A stretch of 21,174 nt of DNA from an uncultured Alistipes sp. (GTDB lineage Bacteria; Bacteroidota; Bacteroidia; Bacteroidales; Rikenellaceae), in assembly GCA_949840605.1 (NCBI GenBank), contig CATKXN010000040.1, positions 1 through 21,174 on the forward strand, read 5' to 3'. Positions 7,204 to 16,536 of the stretch are shown piece after piece (within the stretch, counting starts at the first letter, position 1; the number at the start of each line of letters is the position of its first letter). The notes beneath the pieces are model-generated. The model searched no databases. It worked only from the letters and a program-made list of their open reading frames with translations, and had not been told where the DNA came from. The position numbers and the translations under genes are program-made.

Positions 7204-8772
7204 TTAATAGGTTCGGCCCGCGTTGTACTCCTTGTCGGGAATGTCGGGCGTGTACTTGTTGTCGTCCATCGTGAAGTAGTAGGTCATGTCCGGCGTCTGG
7301 AACAGCGTGGTCAGACGCGGCTCGTTTCGCCGTTTGTAGGCGTAGAAGAGCTGCCCCTCGCCGAGCGTTTCACGGCGGTATTCCAGCAGGATCTCCTCTT
7401 TCAGTCCGTCGGTCTTGTCGTATATGCCGCCCTGCCGTGCGGTCTGGAGTTGCCGGAGGATGCTCAGGCCTTCGCCCGGGTTGACGGCCGTAATGGCTGC
7501 TTCGGCGGCGATCAGGTAGGCTTCGCCCAGCTTGAGCAGCGTCACGGCCTGCTTCGGATAGAGCGCCACATCTTCTGCCGCACTCGACTCGCGGATGTAT
7601 TTGCCCACCATGCCTGCAGGCGAAGAGGAGCGTTTCCAAAGATTGATGCGGATGTCGCTCCCTGCGGAAAAGAAGGATTCCGGTGTCAGGTTGGAGGTTG
7701 CGCTCAGCCATTTGTTCGACATGAAGCGGCCGAACATACCGAGTCTTTTGCCGGTCATGCTGAGTACGTCGCGCATGTTCTCGTCCAGATCGTCAGAGAG
7801 TACGGCGAAGAGGTTTTCCATCGGGCAGCTGCGGTCTACGGGGGTTCCGTAACTGTCGACGCGGTTGCGTTCGGCCTCGGTGATGAAGTGGATATTGGCT
7901 CCGGCGGCATTGTCGATGACCTCCTTGGCGGCGGCATAGGCCTCCTTGTCCTTGCCGCGGTAGAGGAACGACCGGGCCTGAAGCAGTTTCACGGCATAGT
8001 AGTTCAGTTTGTACTGGCGGTCGGTTGTGAACATCAGCGTATGGTAACGCTTGGTCGAACTGACGGGGTCGTTCTCCTTCATGATTTCGGCGGCATGGGC
8101 CAGATCGGCGTCCACCTTGTCCAGAATTTCGTCGGTGGTCGACGAGGGGATGAATTTCAGGGCGTCGAGCGATTCCATGTAGGGGATGCGTTTGGCCGTC
8201 CTGCCCTGCTCCGAGAGGTAGGGCGGCTGGAACAGCCGCACGAGGTCGAGGTGCAGATAAGCCCTCACGGCCAGCGCTTCGCCCGTCAGCAGCTCCTTGA
8301 CGCCGTTTTCGAACATGCCGCCGTCGGCTTTCCCGAGTTCGTCGAGCAGCAGGTTGGCATTGGTGATGGTGTTGTACATCTTCGTCCAGATCGTCTCCAG
8401 CGTGGCGTCGGTCTTCTCCGTGCGGATTCCTCCGCGCGTGTAATTGAACGCCGGGAATTGCAGTGCGGCCACAGCGCTGGCATAGGTCGGATCGTTGTAG
8501 AAAGTGTTTGCGTGGTAGGTGAGCATGCCCTGGCTGCCCATGTACACGGCTCCGCCCATCATGTCGAGGTATCCGCACGTGAGGTCGAATCCGTAGAGCT
8601 TGTCGTCGGCCATCTTGATATAGAGGCCTGCGAGCGCGGAGTAGAAGCCGTCCTCGTTCTCGAAGACCTTGTTCGAGGTGATTTCCGAACGGGGATATAC
8701 GTCGAGCCAGTCTTTGCACGATACGGTGCCGGCGGCCAGCAGCAGCAGGGTTGCGATATGTCTTGTTTTCAT
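7204..8772 (-). CDS. SusD/RagB-type nutrient-binding outer membrane lipoprotein (pair 1)
   Basis: This 522-residue protein has a lipoprotein signal ending AAGTVSC (C19), followed by the typical SusD opening KDWLDVYPRSEITSNKVF. The N-terminal helical TPR-like half includes the usual ALAVRAYLHLDLVRLFQPPY segment, and the C-terminal half ends with KEYNAGRTY. SusD proteins cap a SusC barrel from outside and hold substrate for import. The gene starts 12 bases after its SusC partner and three bases before the DUF4843 gene. It differs clearly from the second SusD of the locus (12283-13662): its segments between the conserved helices are longer and it has 522 residues against 459, so the two probably contact different ligands or different faces of a ligand. 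Confidence 0.94.
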   Translation of the reverse strand: MKTRHIATLLLLAAGTVSCKDWLDVYPRSEITSNKVFENEDGFYSALAGLYIKMADDKLYGFDLTCGYLDMMGGAVYMGSQGMLTYHANTFYNDPTYASAVAALQFPAFNYTRGGIRTEKTDATLETIWTKMYNTITNANLLLDELGKADGGMFENGVKELLTGEALAVRAYLHLDLVRLFQPPYLSEQGRTAKRIPYMESLDALKFIPSSTTDEILDKVDADLAHAAEIMKENDPVSSTKRYHTLMFTTDRQYKLNYYAVKLLQARSFLYRGKDKEAYAAAKEVIDNAAGANIHFITEAERNRVDSYGTPVDRSCPMENLFAVLSDDLDENMRDVLSMTGKRLGMFGRFMSNKWLSATSNLTPESFFSAGSDIRINLWKRSSSPAGMVGKYIRESSAAEDVALYPKQAVTLLKLGEAYLIAAEAAITAVNPGEGLSILRQLQTARQGGIYDKTDGLKEEILLEYRRETLGEGQLFYAYKRRNEPRLTTLFQTPDMTYYFTMDDNKYTPDIPDKEYNAGRTY

Positions 8773-8784
8773 AGGGTTCCGAAT

Positions 8785-11700
8785 TTAGAAGTTAGCCTGA
8801 AGACTGAGCGTGAACGTGCGTGCGAAAGGATACGAGAGTCCGCGCTCCTGTCGGATCGTGGAGGAGTAGAACAGGTCGTTGGCAGAAAGCGCGATACGGA
8901 GCATCGACATGCCCAGCAGCCTCCTGCCGGGGCTGTTGAGGTTGTACATGATGCGTATCGAATTCATCCGCAGGTAGTTGTTCTTCTGCACGAAGCGCGA
9001 GCTGGCATAGGTCTTTCCCGAGACGTTGATGCCGCGGTACTTGGCGCTCTGCCCGGGCTCCGACCAGCGGTCGTAGAGGGCCCGGCGGTCCATGTTGTAG
9101 GCCACCCGGTTGGACGAGTTGTTCATCGAGGTGTTCTCGATGCGGTCCACGAGCGTCTGGTTGTACATTTCGCCGCCGAACGAGTATTCGAAGCTGGTGT
9201 TCAGCGACCAGCGCTTATAGCTGAGGTTCACGCCGAAATAACCCCGAAGGTCGGGTTCCGTGTCGCCCACGACCACCTGATCCGCCGAATTCCACGAGAA
9301 GGTGCGCTTGCCGTCCCTGGCGATGAATATCTCCTGACCCGTTCCGGGGTCGATGCCGGCCGACGGCACGGCGTAGATCGCCGTAAGCGACTTGCCCTCC
9401 TCGAACAGGAAGACGTTTTCGATCTTGGTCTTGCTGGCCGTCGTCTGCTGCTCCATGATCTGCTTGTTGTAGTCCTTGAGAGCCTCCGAAAGGTTCGTCA
9501 GTTTGTTGCGGTTGTGCTGTCCGTTCACGAAGAGGTTCAGCTGCCAGTTTTTGGTGCGGACGGGCGTTACCGAGAGGTTGAAGTCGAAGCCCTTGTTGCT
9601 GACGTCGCCCTGGTTGGCCGTGTACGACGAGAATCCCGTCGAGGGCAGGATGTCGACCCGGGTGATGTTGTTGTCCGTGGTGTTCGAATAGTAGTTGAAC
9701 TCCAGGTTGATGCGGTTCCGGAGGAATCCCAGCTCGACGCCGATGTTGCGTTTGAGCGTCGTCTGCCATTTGAGGTCGGGATTGGCCAGCGACATGAGCT
9801 CGGCACCCGTGATTCCGTCGTACATCGTCAGGTACTTGTACATGTTGAGGATCTGGCTGAGTACGAAGTTCGAGTTGCCGGTGGTGCCGATGTTGGCTTT
9901 CAGGGCGAGGTTGTCGAAGATCTTGCGGTTCATGAATTTCTCGTTCATGAGGTTCCACCGCACGCCCACGGCCCAGAACGACGATACGCGCTGCTTGCTG
10001 GCGAAGTTCGACGAGCCGTCGACGCGGTAGCTTCCGTCGACCATGTACCGGTTGTCGAACGAGTAGTTGACCGTTGCGAAGGCGCCCGCCATGCGGACGA
10101 TGCTGCTCGAACCGGTGGGGCGTCCTGAAAGGGGATACTGTGCGCCGTCCGAAGGGTAGGTTTGCGAGTTGTTGAGGAATCCCGTCACCGAATAGCTGTC
10201 GCTTTCGGCGTTGTCCTCCTTGATTTCGCCGCCGAGCACGGCCTGCACGGTGTGGCGTCCGAGACTCTTCTGGTAGGCGAGCGTTACCTTGCCGTAGTAG
10301 TTCGTGGTGGTCGAGCTCTTTTTGTCATAGCTCCCGCGGCGGTAGAGTTGTTCGACGGAGTTGTTTTGGAGGCCGTCGGTGATCGCCGAACTGAATGGCG
10401 AGACGTATTTCTCCGTCATGTTTTCCAGCCGGTCGTAGGTGAATTCGCCCCGCAGGCGCAGGTCCCTGACGATCTCCCAGTTGGCGCCCAGCCGGTAAGA
10501 CAGGCTCAGGCTGTTGCCGCGCGAGAAATTGTTCAGGTTGTCGGCTTCGTAAAGCGGGTTGATCTGGCTGCCGAGCACGTCCGGGCCGATGTCGGTCCAG
10601 GGGAAGTTCTCGTAGAGCGGGATGTTGCTGGCCGACAGCGACGGCAAATAGTTCCCGTTGCTGTCCTTGATACGGAAGATCGGCAGCAGCTGGGTGTAGG
10701 TCGAGAAGTCGCCGTAGGGCGAATCCTTCGTGTCGGTGAATCCCACCTGCAGATCGCTGGTCAGCTGCAGCTTGCGGGTGTCGTAGATCAGTTTCGCGCC
10801 GCCGCCGTAGTTGTTGCGCAGCGACCCGATCATCACGCCGTCCGAGAAATTGCCGCTGAGGTTGATCTGGTAGCGCAGCGTGCGGTCCGTACCCGGTCTG
10901 CCGACGTCCGTTCCGCCTTCGAGCATCAGCGAGTGGACGTGCTTGAACGAGGTGCGCAGCGGCTGTGCGAGCCAGTAGGTGTCCACGCCGTTAGCCGCCT
11001 CCATCCTGAGCATCGTCAGCAGGTTGCGTCGCTCGGGGTCTACGCTGCCGCTGGTGGACGAACCCTTCGTGAAGAGGTCCATCTTTTCGTAGTACTGCAC
11101 CAGTTCCTTCGAATTCATCAGGTTGTACGACGAAAGGTCGGGGGTTTCGACGCTGGTGTTGAGCGTGTAGGAGATCTGGATGCTGCCCTTCTGGGGCATC
11201 TTGGTCGTGATGACGACCACGCCGTTTGCGGCGCGCGAGCCGTAGATCGACGAAGCCGCAGCGTCCTTGAGGATGGTGACGGTTTCGACGCGGTTGATGT
11301 CGAGGTTGTAAACCTTCTCGACGTTCACCTGAAATCCGTCGAGGATGAAGATCGGCAGCGTGGTGTAGGTCTGGAGCGTGTTCTCCGAGATGTCGGGCAT
11401 GCTGTTGGCTCCGCGGATCTCGATGCGGTCGGGGATGTAGTTGGGGTTCGATCCGAATTCGCCGGTGATGTCCGAGATCACGAACGAAGGATCGTACACC
11501 TGCAGCGCCTGCAGCATGTTGGTCGGGTTGACATTCACCAGGTCGGCGCCCTTCACCTGCGTCGCCGTACCCGTGAAACTGTTTTTGGCTTTGGGAACAA
11601 AACCCGTGATCACGAGCGCCTCGGACTCGATGACGTCGGGTTTCATGCTGACTTCGAGCGTCCCGTCGCCGACGGGCAGCGTCTGGGTCTTCATGCCGAT

Positions 11701-12267
11701 CATCGAGAAGGAGATCTGCGTTTCATCGGCCGGTACGCGGAACGAGAATGTTCCGTCTGCGGCCGTCGAGGTTCCGCGCTGCCGGTCCTTGACCGAGACG
11801 ACCGATACGCCGACCATCGGCTTTCCAGCCTCGTCCCGGACCACGCCCGATACCGTGCGCACCGGGACGGCCCTGGCCATTACCGAGGTCCCCTGCGCCG
11901 CTGCGGCCTTGGGGTCCTGCGACAGCACGATGGTGCGGTCGATGAACCGATAGGTGAGGCCCAGTTTGGGGAGGATGCTTTCGAGCACCTTGTTCACGGG
12001 CACCTGCCGTGCCGAAACGTTCACTTTGCGCGAGACGTCGACGTTGTTGTCGCTGTAAAATATTTTGTATCCGGTCAGCTTCTGGATTTCGGCCAGCAGG
12101 GTCGAGAGCGGTTTTTCCCGTAACTGGAACGTGACTTTGGCCTCCTGCGCACGGAGTGCTTCTGCGGGGATGCAAGCCAGCAGGGCCAGCAGCAGGTACA
12201 TCCGCAGCAGCCGGGAAGGCCGTGCGTTGCGGAGTGCCGGGGCGGTATGTTTTGTGATGTTGTTCAT
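8785..12267 (-). CDS. SusC/RagA-type TonB-dependent outer membrane transporter with STN signalling domain (pair 1)
   Basis: This 1160-residue protein is exported by a signal peptide (cleavage near residue 40, ALRA/QE). In order it has an STN domain (about 45-117, FQLREKPLSTLLAEIQ onward), a carboxypeptidase-regulatory-like Ig domain (about 138-212, VSGVVRDEAGKPMVGV), a TonB-box-like EALVITGF (about 217-224), a plug (about 228-350, with TVTILKDAAASSIYGSRAANG) and a 22-strand-type barrel ending in phenylalanine (LSLQANF). It imports substrate from its SusD lid using TonB energy. The STN domain is known from transducer-type receptors that contact FecR-like anti-sigma factors. Here the FecR gene is in the same operon but separated by the other SusCD pair. 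This is probably the receptor that signals to it. It follows the second susD by 15 bases. Confidence 0.95.
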   Translation of the reverse strand: MNNITKHTAPALRNARPSRLLRMYLLLALLACIPAEALRAQEAKVTFQLREKPLSTLLAEIQKLTGYKIFYSDNNVDVSRKVNVSARQVPVNKVLESILPKLGLTYRFIDRTIVLSQDPKAAAAQGTSVMARAVPVRTVSGVVRDEAGKPMVGVSVVSVKDRQRGTSTAADGTFSFRVPADETQISFSMIGMKTQTLPVGDGTLEVSMKPDVIESEALVITGFVPKAKNSFTGTATQVKGADLVNVNPTNMLQALQVYDPSFVISDITGEFGSNPNYIPDRIEIRGANSMPDISENTLQTYTTLPIFILDGFQVNVEKVYNLDINRVETVTILKDAAASSIYGSRAANGVVVITTKMPQKGSIQISYTLNTSVETPDLSSYNLMNSKELVQYYEKMDLFTKGSSTSGSVDPERRNLLTMLRMEAANGVDTYWLAQPLRTSFKHVHSLMLEGGTDVGRPGTDRTLRYQINLSGNFSDGVMIGSLRNNYGGGAKLIYDTRKLQLTSDLQVGFTDTKDSPYGDFSTYTQLLPIFRIKDSNGNYLPSLSASNIPLYENFPWTDIGPDVLGSQINPLYEADNLNNFSRGNSLSLSYRLGANWEIVRDLRLRGEFTYDRLENMTEKYVSPFSSAITDGLQNNSVEQLYRRGSYDKKSSTTTNYYGKVTLAYQKSLGRHTVQAVLGGEIKEDNAESDSYSVTGFLNNSQTYPSDGAQYPLSGRPTGSSSIVRMAGAFATVNYSFDNRYMVDGSYRVDGSSNFASKQRVSSFWAVGVRWNLMNEKFMNRKIFDNLALKANIGTTGNSNFVLSQILNMYKYLTMYDGITGAELMSLANPDLKWQTTLKRNIGVELGFLRNRINLEFNYYSNTTDNNITRVDILPSTGFSSYTANQGDVSNKGFDFNLSVTPVRTKNWQLNLFVNGQHNRNKLTNLSEALKDYNKQIMEQQTTASKTKIENVFLFEEGKSLTAIYAVPSAGIDPGTGQEIFIARDGKRTFSWNSADQVVVGDTEPDLRGYFGVNLSYKRWSLNTSFEYSFGGEMYNQTLVDRIENTSMNNSSNRVAYNMDRRALYDRWSEPGQSAKYRGINVSGKTYASSRFVQKNNYLRMNSIRIMYNLNSPGRRLLGMSMLRIALSANDLFYSSTIRQERGLSYPFARTFTLSLQANF

Positions 12268-12282
12268 CTGCTTGATCTTAGG

Positions 12283-13662
12283 TTATTTGACAATGGGGAA
12301 TGCCTTTTTGCCGACCTCGGTTATCAGCGATCCGTCGTAGGCCGTTATCGTCCGGTTGAGACGCTTGCAGAAGTGGTAGCGCACGCCTTCGCCCAGGAAT
12401 TCGTACCGGTACTGTTTGTCCACGGACTCCATCAGTTGTGCCTGCGTGGCCGTGTCGGGCAGCTTCATCGATTCGCTGTTGCGCTGGGTCATGAAGTCGT
12501 TGAACCGTCCGATTCCAGCCGGCAGCCGGTTCGATTTGGCGGCGGCCTCCGCGGCCATGAGGTAAACCTCGCCGATCCTGATCATCGGGATGGCCGGTGC
12601 GGTCTTCCAATTGTCGATCTTGCTCGTCGGGGCGAACTTCGTGCGCATCGTGTTGTCGGCGTCGAACCAGTTGCGGCGACGGTCGTCGGCGTGCAGGTCG
12701 TCGATGTCGAGTTGGGTCGAGAGGGTCACGCCCCGGCCGTCGGGGGCGGGGGTGAAGAGCGTTTCCGAAAGGGTGCAGAATCCCTTTTCTGGCGAGGGCA
12801 GCGCGAAGACGAACTCCGCCGAGAATTCGTAGTCGGTTCCCGAAACGGTCCGCACGAAAGCGTACCCGCCTTCGTCGATGATTTTCGCCAGCAGTCCGTA
12901 CGCCCTGCCGAAATCCTCCGCCGTGCCGCGGCTCATCAGCGCGCGGGCCTCGGCGGCCAGACAGCCGTAGTAGTTGAGTTTCCAGACGCGGTCGATAGGC
13001 GAAGCACCCTGCAGCGACATTTCGTCGTAGCCCACGCCGGTTACGACGGGGTCGTATTCGGCGAGTTCGGCGGCTGCGGCATCCAGTTCCGCGACGATTT
13101 TGTCGGTCAGTTGTGCCGTGGTCATCCGCACGCCTTGGGGCTGCGTGCCCTCCACCCAGAGGATGTTCGACGCGGCGTTGTCCACCGTGTAGGCGGGGCT
13201 GTAAAGCCGCAGGAGTTCGAGATGCAGGAACGCCCGCAGGCCCCGGGCCTCGGCGATCATCATTTCGCGCGATCCGGCGATGAAGTCCACGTCCCGCTTT
13301 TCGGCGAAGAGCCTGAGGATGTCGTTGCACTGGTAGACGGCGGCATAGAGCTTGGCGTATGCTTTCCGGGAGATTTCCAGAGCCATGTCGCTGTCGAAAT
13401 CCAGCCTGGTCCACGCCTCGGTTCCGGCGTCGGGAACGAAACTCTGGGCGAGGAATTCCACGCCTCCCAGCGTGAGGTTCGATCCGTAGAGATCCGCGGA
13501 GCGGAGTCCGGTGTAGATGCCGTTCAAGTAGTCGCGGAAAGAGGCTTCGTTGTCGAAGACCTGGGCGCCGGACTGTCCTTTCCCCTGCGGTTCGGCGTCG
13601 AACCACTTGTCGCACGACACGGTGACGAGGAGCAGGAGTGCGGTGTATATGATTTTTTTCAT
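12283..13662 (-). CDS. SusD/RagB-type outer membrane lipoprotein (pair 2)
   Basis: This 459-residue lipoprotein has a short signal MKKIIYTALLLLVTVSC with lipidation at C17, followed by DKWFDAEPQGKGQ. The SusD hallmarks are present: an early NEASFRDYLNGIYTGLRS helix, the central EARGLRAFLHLELLRLY helix, a late GEVYLMAAEAAAKSN helix and a C-terminal YEFLGEGVRYHF. Its expected job is to bind substrate over the barrel of the SusC-like protein encoded 12 bases upstream. It is about 60 residues shorter than the other SusD of the operon, so its substrate pocket is presumably simpler. The gene ends 15 bases before the STN-bearing SusC. Confidence 0.92.
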   Translation of the reverse strand: MKKIIYTALLLLVTVSCDKWFDAEPQGKGQSGAQVFDNEASFRDYLNGIYTGLRSADLYGSNLTLGGVEFLAQSFVPDAGTEAWTRLDFDSDMALEISRKAYAKLYAAVYQCNDILRLFAEKRDVDFIAGSREMMIAEARGLRAFLHLELLRLYSPAYTVDNAASNILWVEGTQPQGVRMTTAQLTDKIVAELDAAAAELAEYDPVVTGVGYDEMSLQGASPIDRVWKLNYYGCLAAEARALMSRGTAEDFGRAYGLLAKIIDEGGYAFVRTVSGTDYEFSAEFVFALPSPEKGFCTLSETLFTPAPDGRGVTLSTQLDIDDLHADDRRRNWFDADNTMRTKFAPTSKIDNWKTAPAIPMIRIGEVYLMAAEAAAKSNRLPAGIGRFNDFMTQRNSESMKLPDTATQAQLMESVDKQYRYEFLGEGVRYHFCKRLNRTITAYDGSLITEVGKKAFPIVK

Positions 13663-13674
13663 GTGTTCGCGTGA

Positions 13675-16512
13675 TTAAAAGGTTGCCTGAAGCGAGAGGA
13701 TGAAGCTCGATGCATAGGGATAGCAGAGACTGCGGGGGCTCTTCACCGACGAGGTGTACCAGAGGTCGTCGCACGTGAGGCTCACCTTCAGCGCCTGCAT
13801 GCGCATCGCTGAAGCGATCCTTTTCGGAAATGCGTATCCGATGCGCAGCGACGCGAGCGAGAGCGTGCTGCGATTCGATACGAACCGCGACGAGGCGTAG
13901 CCGCCCGAATGGTCGATGCCCTGGTAGACGGCGTTCCGGTTCGAGGGGCTCCATTTGCCCGCAGCGGCCGTCGGGACGTTGTCCGCATATCCGGCCAGGT
14001 CTACCGCCTGCTGGGTGTAGAGGTCGTAGAACTTGCCGCCCAGCGAGTAGGAGAAGACCGCCGCGATGTCGAAGCTGCGGTAGACGGCCGTCGCTCCGAA
14101 CGTACCGCGCAGCTTCGGGGTCGCGCTTCCCTGGTACTCCATGTCTGCGGCGGCCGGGGTGAACGATTTGGAGCCGTCGCGCAGGTAGAACTGCTCTTTT
14201 CCGGTCGCCGGGTCGATGCCTGCCGAACGCAGGGCGTAGATGCCGTCGGCGGCATCGCCCTCGGACATGCCGTCATGGCAACCGTTCTCGAAATTGGCCG
14301 TGTTGAACGCTGCGGCCGAATAGTCGGGCAGTTCGGTGATCCGGCTCCGGTTGACGACGCCTTTGGCGAAGAGCGTCAGGCCGATGTCGCTGCGGTCGCG
14401 CAGGACGCCGGCCGCCACTGAGAATTCCAGCTCCGAGTTGCGGATCGCACCGCTGTTCGCATAGCGGTAGCCCGAACCAAAGGCGGCGTTCTGTTCCTCG
14501 AGCGTCAGCAGGTTTTTCGACAGCGAATTATAATAGCTGACAGCGATGTCCACCGTGCTGATGCGGCTGCTGACGCCGATATTGACGTTGCGCGTCGCCT
14601 TCCATTTCAGCGCCGGGTTGTAGACGTTCATGTTGTAGAACGTCACGAGCCCTTTATTGTAATCGAAACCGGGGATTCTGTGCGGACCCATGCCGTTGAG
14701 GTAGGGGTTGTCGATGTCGTAGCCGTAGAGCGGATTGGCGAACGCGTAGTCGAACTGGTAGCCCGCCGTGCTGCCGTACCCGGCCGTCAGCATCAGCCGC
14801 CCGATCAGTCCTGAGTCGTCCAATAGGGCTTTCTTCAGGTCGTAAGCCGCCGTCAGGGAGTAGGAACCCGCCGTGCGCTTGTCGGGGGCGAGCGCCGACG
14901 ATTTGTCCACGCGGCCCGAGAGATCGACGAACAGTGTCCGGTCCAGGCTCCACGACACTGCGCCGTAACCGCTCAGCACGCGTTCGCAGGTCTTGGTGCC
15001 TTCGGGACGCTCCGCCGCGTAACGCTGTGCGAAGGAGATGTAGTCCATGTGGTCGCTCGACATGCCCACGCCGCGGAACGCGTCGTCGGTCATTGTCGCC
15101 GAGTAGACCTCCATGCCGAGCGTGGCGCGCAGCGTATGGCGTACGCGTTCGAGGCGGTAGTCGGCCCACACCCTCTCCTGGTAGCTTTCCAACCGGTTGC
15201 GGAGTATGCGGTAGCTGCCTTTCTGGTCGATTTCGTCGATGCCGTAATCCTTGTAGACGAGCGACTGCGGGGAGGTGAACTCCGAACGCTTGTCGTAATC
15301 GTGCGTGAGGTTGAACTGGCCTGCCACGCTGAAATGCCCGTCGATCTTCCACCGCAGGGTGAGGTTGTTGTTCACCCGCGCGATCCTGTTCTCGGCGAAA
15401 CTGTTGAGCGAGGTTTCGTAGAGCGGCGACCACTGCTCGCTGAAACTCCCTTCGCCCGGTATGTCGTAGGGAACGCCGCGCTCGTCGGCCGGTGCATAGT
15501 AGGGATTCATCCGCGCCCATTCGGACATCGGGCCGTAGGTCGATTCCGAGGCGTCGGCCATGTCCACGCTCAGCTCGTTCGAAATCTCCAGTCTGCGCGT
15601 CGTGTAGCCGATAAAGGCCGATGCGCCGTACATTGTGCGCTTCGAGCCCTTCATCACGCCCTTCACGGGGTTCATGTAGAGCACTCCGCGGTAGCGCAGG
15701 CTGCTGTCGCCGCCGTCGACCGTGATGCGGTGCCGGTGCGAGAAAGAAGTTCGGAGGGGTATTTCCAGCCAGTCGGTCGAACCGTTGGCCTTTACGTCCG
15801 CCATGCGCTGTCGGTAGAGTGCGTCGTTGCCCTCGTAGGCGCCCATGCGCTTCTCCCAGTCGAGCTTCTGCCCGGCGTCCATCAGGTCGAATGCGCGCAT
15901 GCCGGCGCGCTGGAACGTGCCGTCGAAATCATAGGTCAGCCGCAGGGGATGGGGCTCCGGTATTTTCGTTGTGATGACGATCGCTCCCTGCCCGGCGCGC
16001 ACGCCGTACAGGGCCGTTGCCGCGGCGTTTTTGAGCAGCGTGACGGTTTCGATGCGCCGGATGTCGAAATCTTTCAGCCGGTCGAACGACTCGCTGTGTC
16101 CGTCGACGACGACCAACGGCCGGGCGTCGGCGGAACTCAGCCCCCAGGCGAAAGACTTTACGCCTTGGAGGCTCATCGCGGCGGGAACCGCATTGGGATC
16201 GGAACCGGATCGTTCGCCGGGGTCGGTGCCGCAGATCGACGGATCGATCAGTTGCAGGGCCCTCATGAGGTCGGTGGGGTGGAGCCTGAGCAGCTCTTCG
16301 CCGGAATAGGATGCCCCGGCAGCGGACTCCGTCCGGCAGTTGTCGCGGACGAACTCTTCGTGTCCGGGGGTGTTACCTTGTCCAAACACCGGGGATGGGC
16401 TCATGGATAGCATGACCGAAACGACTGCCGGGAATGCCAGCGGGCGCAGCAGGCGCACCGCGGAAATCTCTCCCGGAAGTTTCCGTTCGTTTGTTTGTAA
16501 AGGTTTCGTCAT
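13675..16512 (-). CDS. Compact SusC-like outer membrane barrel lacking STN and Ig-like domains (pair 2)
   Basis: This 945-residue SusC homologue is exported by a signal peptide (about residues 20-45, ending SPVFG). Only about 25 residues lie between the signal and the plug (about 68-185, with HPTDLMRALQLIDPS and TVTLLKNAAATALYGVRAGQG). The barrel ends in FILSLQATF, as in SusC proteins. Most SusC proteins have a carboxypeptidase-regulatory-like domain and a TonB box before the plug. Here both are absent or unrecognisable: the place of EALVITGF in the other SusC is taken by EEFVRDNC. The barrel and plug look intact and in frame, so the gene is probably functional, but how it couples to TonB is unclear. 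The gene starts 24 bases after fecR and is followed by its susD partner. Confidence 0.9.
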   Translation of the reverse strand: MTKPLQTNERKLPGEISAVRLLRPLAFPAVVSVMLSMSPSPVFGQGNTPGHEEFVRDNCRTESAAGASYSGEELLRLHPTDLMRALQLIDPSICGTDPGERSGSDPNAVPAAMSLQGVKSFAWGLSSADARPLVVVDGHSESFDRLKDFDIRRIETVTLLKNAAATALYGVRAGQGAIVITTKIPEPHPLRLTYDFDGTFQRAGMRAFDLMDAGQKLDWEKRMGAYEGNDALYRQRMADVKANGSTDWLEIPLRTSFSHRHRITVDGGDSSLRYRGVLYMNPVKGVMKGSKRTMYGASAFIGYTTRRLEISNELSVDMADASESTYGPMSEWARMNPYYAPADERGVPYDIPGEGSFSEQWSPLYETSLNSFAENRIARVNNNLTLRWKIDGHFSVAGQFNLTHDYDKRSEFTSPQSLVYKDYGIDEIDQKGSYRILRNRLESYQERVWADYRLERVRHTLRATLGMEVYSATMTDDAFRGVGMSSDHMDYISFAQRYAAERPEGTKTCERVLSGYGAVSWSLDRTLFVDLSGRVDKSSALAPDKRTAGSYSLTAAYDLKKALLDDSGLIGRLMLTAGYGSTAGYQFDYAFANPLYGYDIDNPYLNGMGPHRIPGFDYNKGLVTFYNMNVYNPALKWKATRNVNIGVSSRISTVDIAVSYYNSLSKNLLTLEEQNAAFGSGYRYANSGAIRNSELEFSVAAGVLRDRSDIGLTLFAKGVVNRSRITELPDYSAAAFNTANFENGCHDGMSEGDAADGIYALRSAGIDPATGKEQFYLRDGSKSFTPAAADMEYQGSATPKLRGTFGATAVYRSFDIAAVFSYSLGGKFYDLYTQQAVDLAGYADNVPTAAAGKWSPSNRNAVYQGIDHSGGYASSRFVSNRSTLSLASLRIGYAFPKRIASAMRMQALKVSLTCDDLWYTSSVKSPRSLCYPYASSFILSLQATF

Positions 16513-16536
16513 AATTCGTGGGGTTTAATGGGTATT

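Noticed and set aside
7450..12123. Long plus-strand open frames (892 and 653 codons) opposite the SusC/SusD genes
   Set aside because: They are shadows of the SusD and SusC genes. No signal peptide, conserved motif or domain is seen, and the minus-strand genes in the same place are unmistakable.
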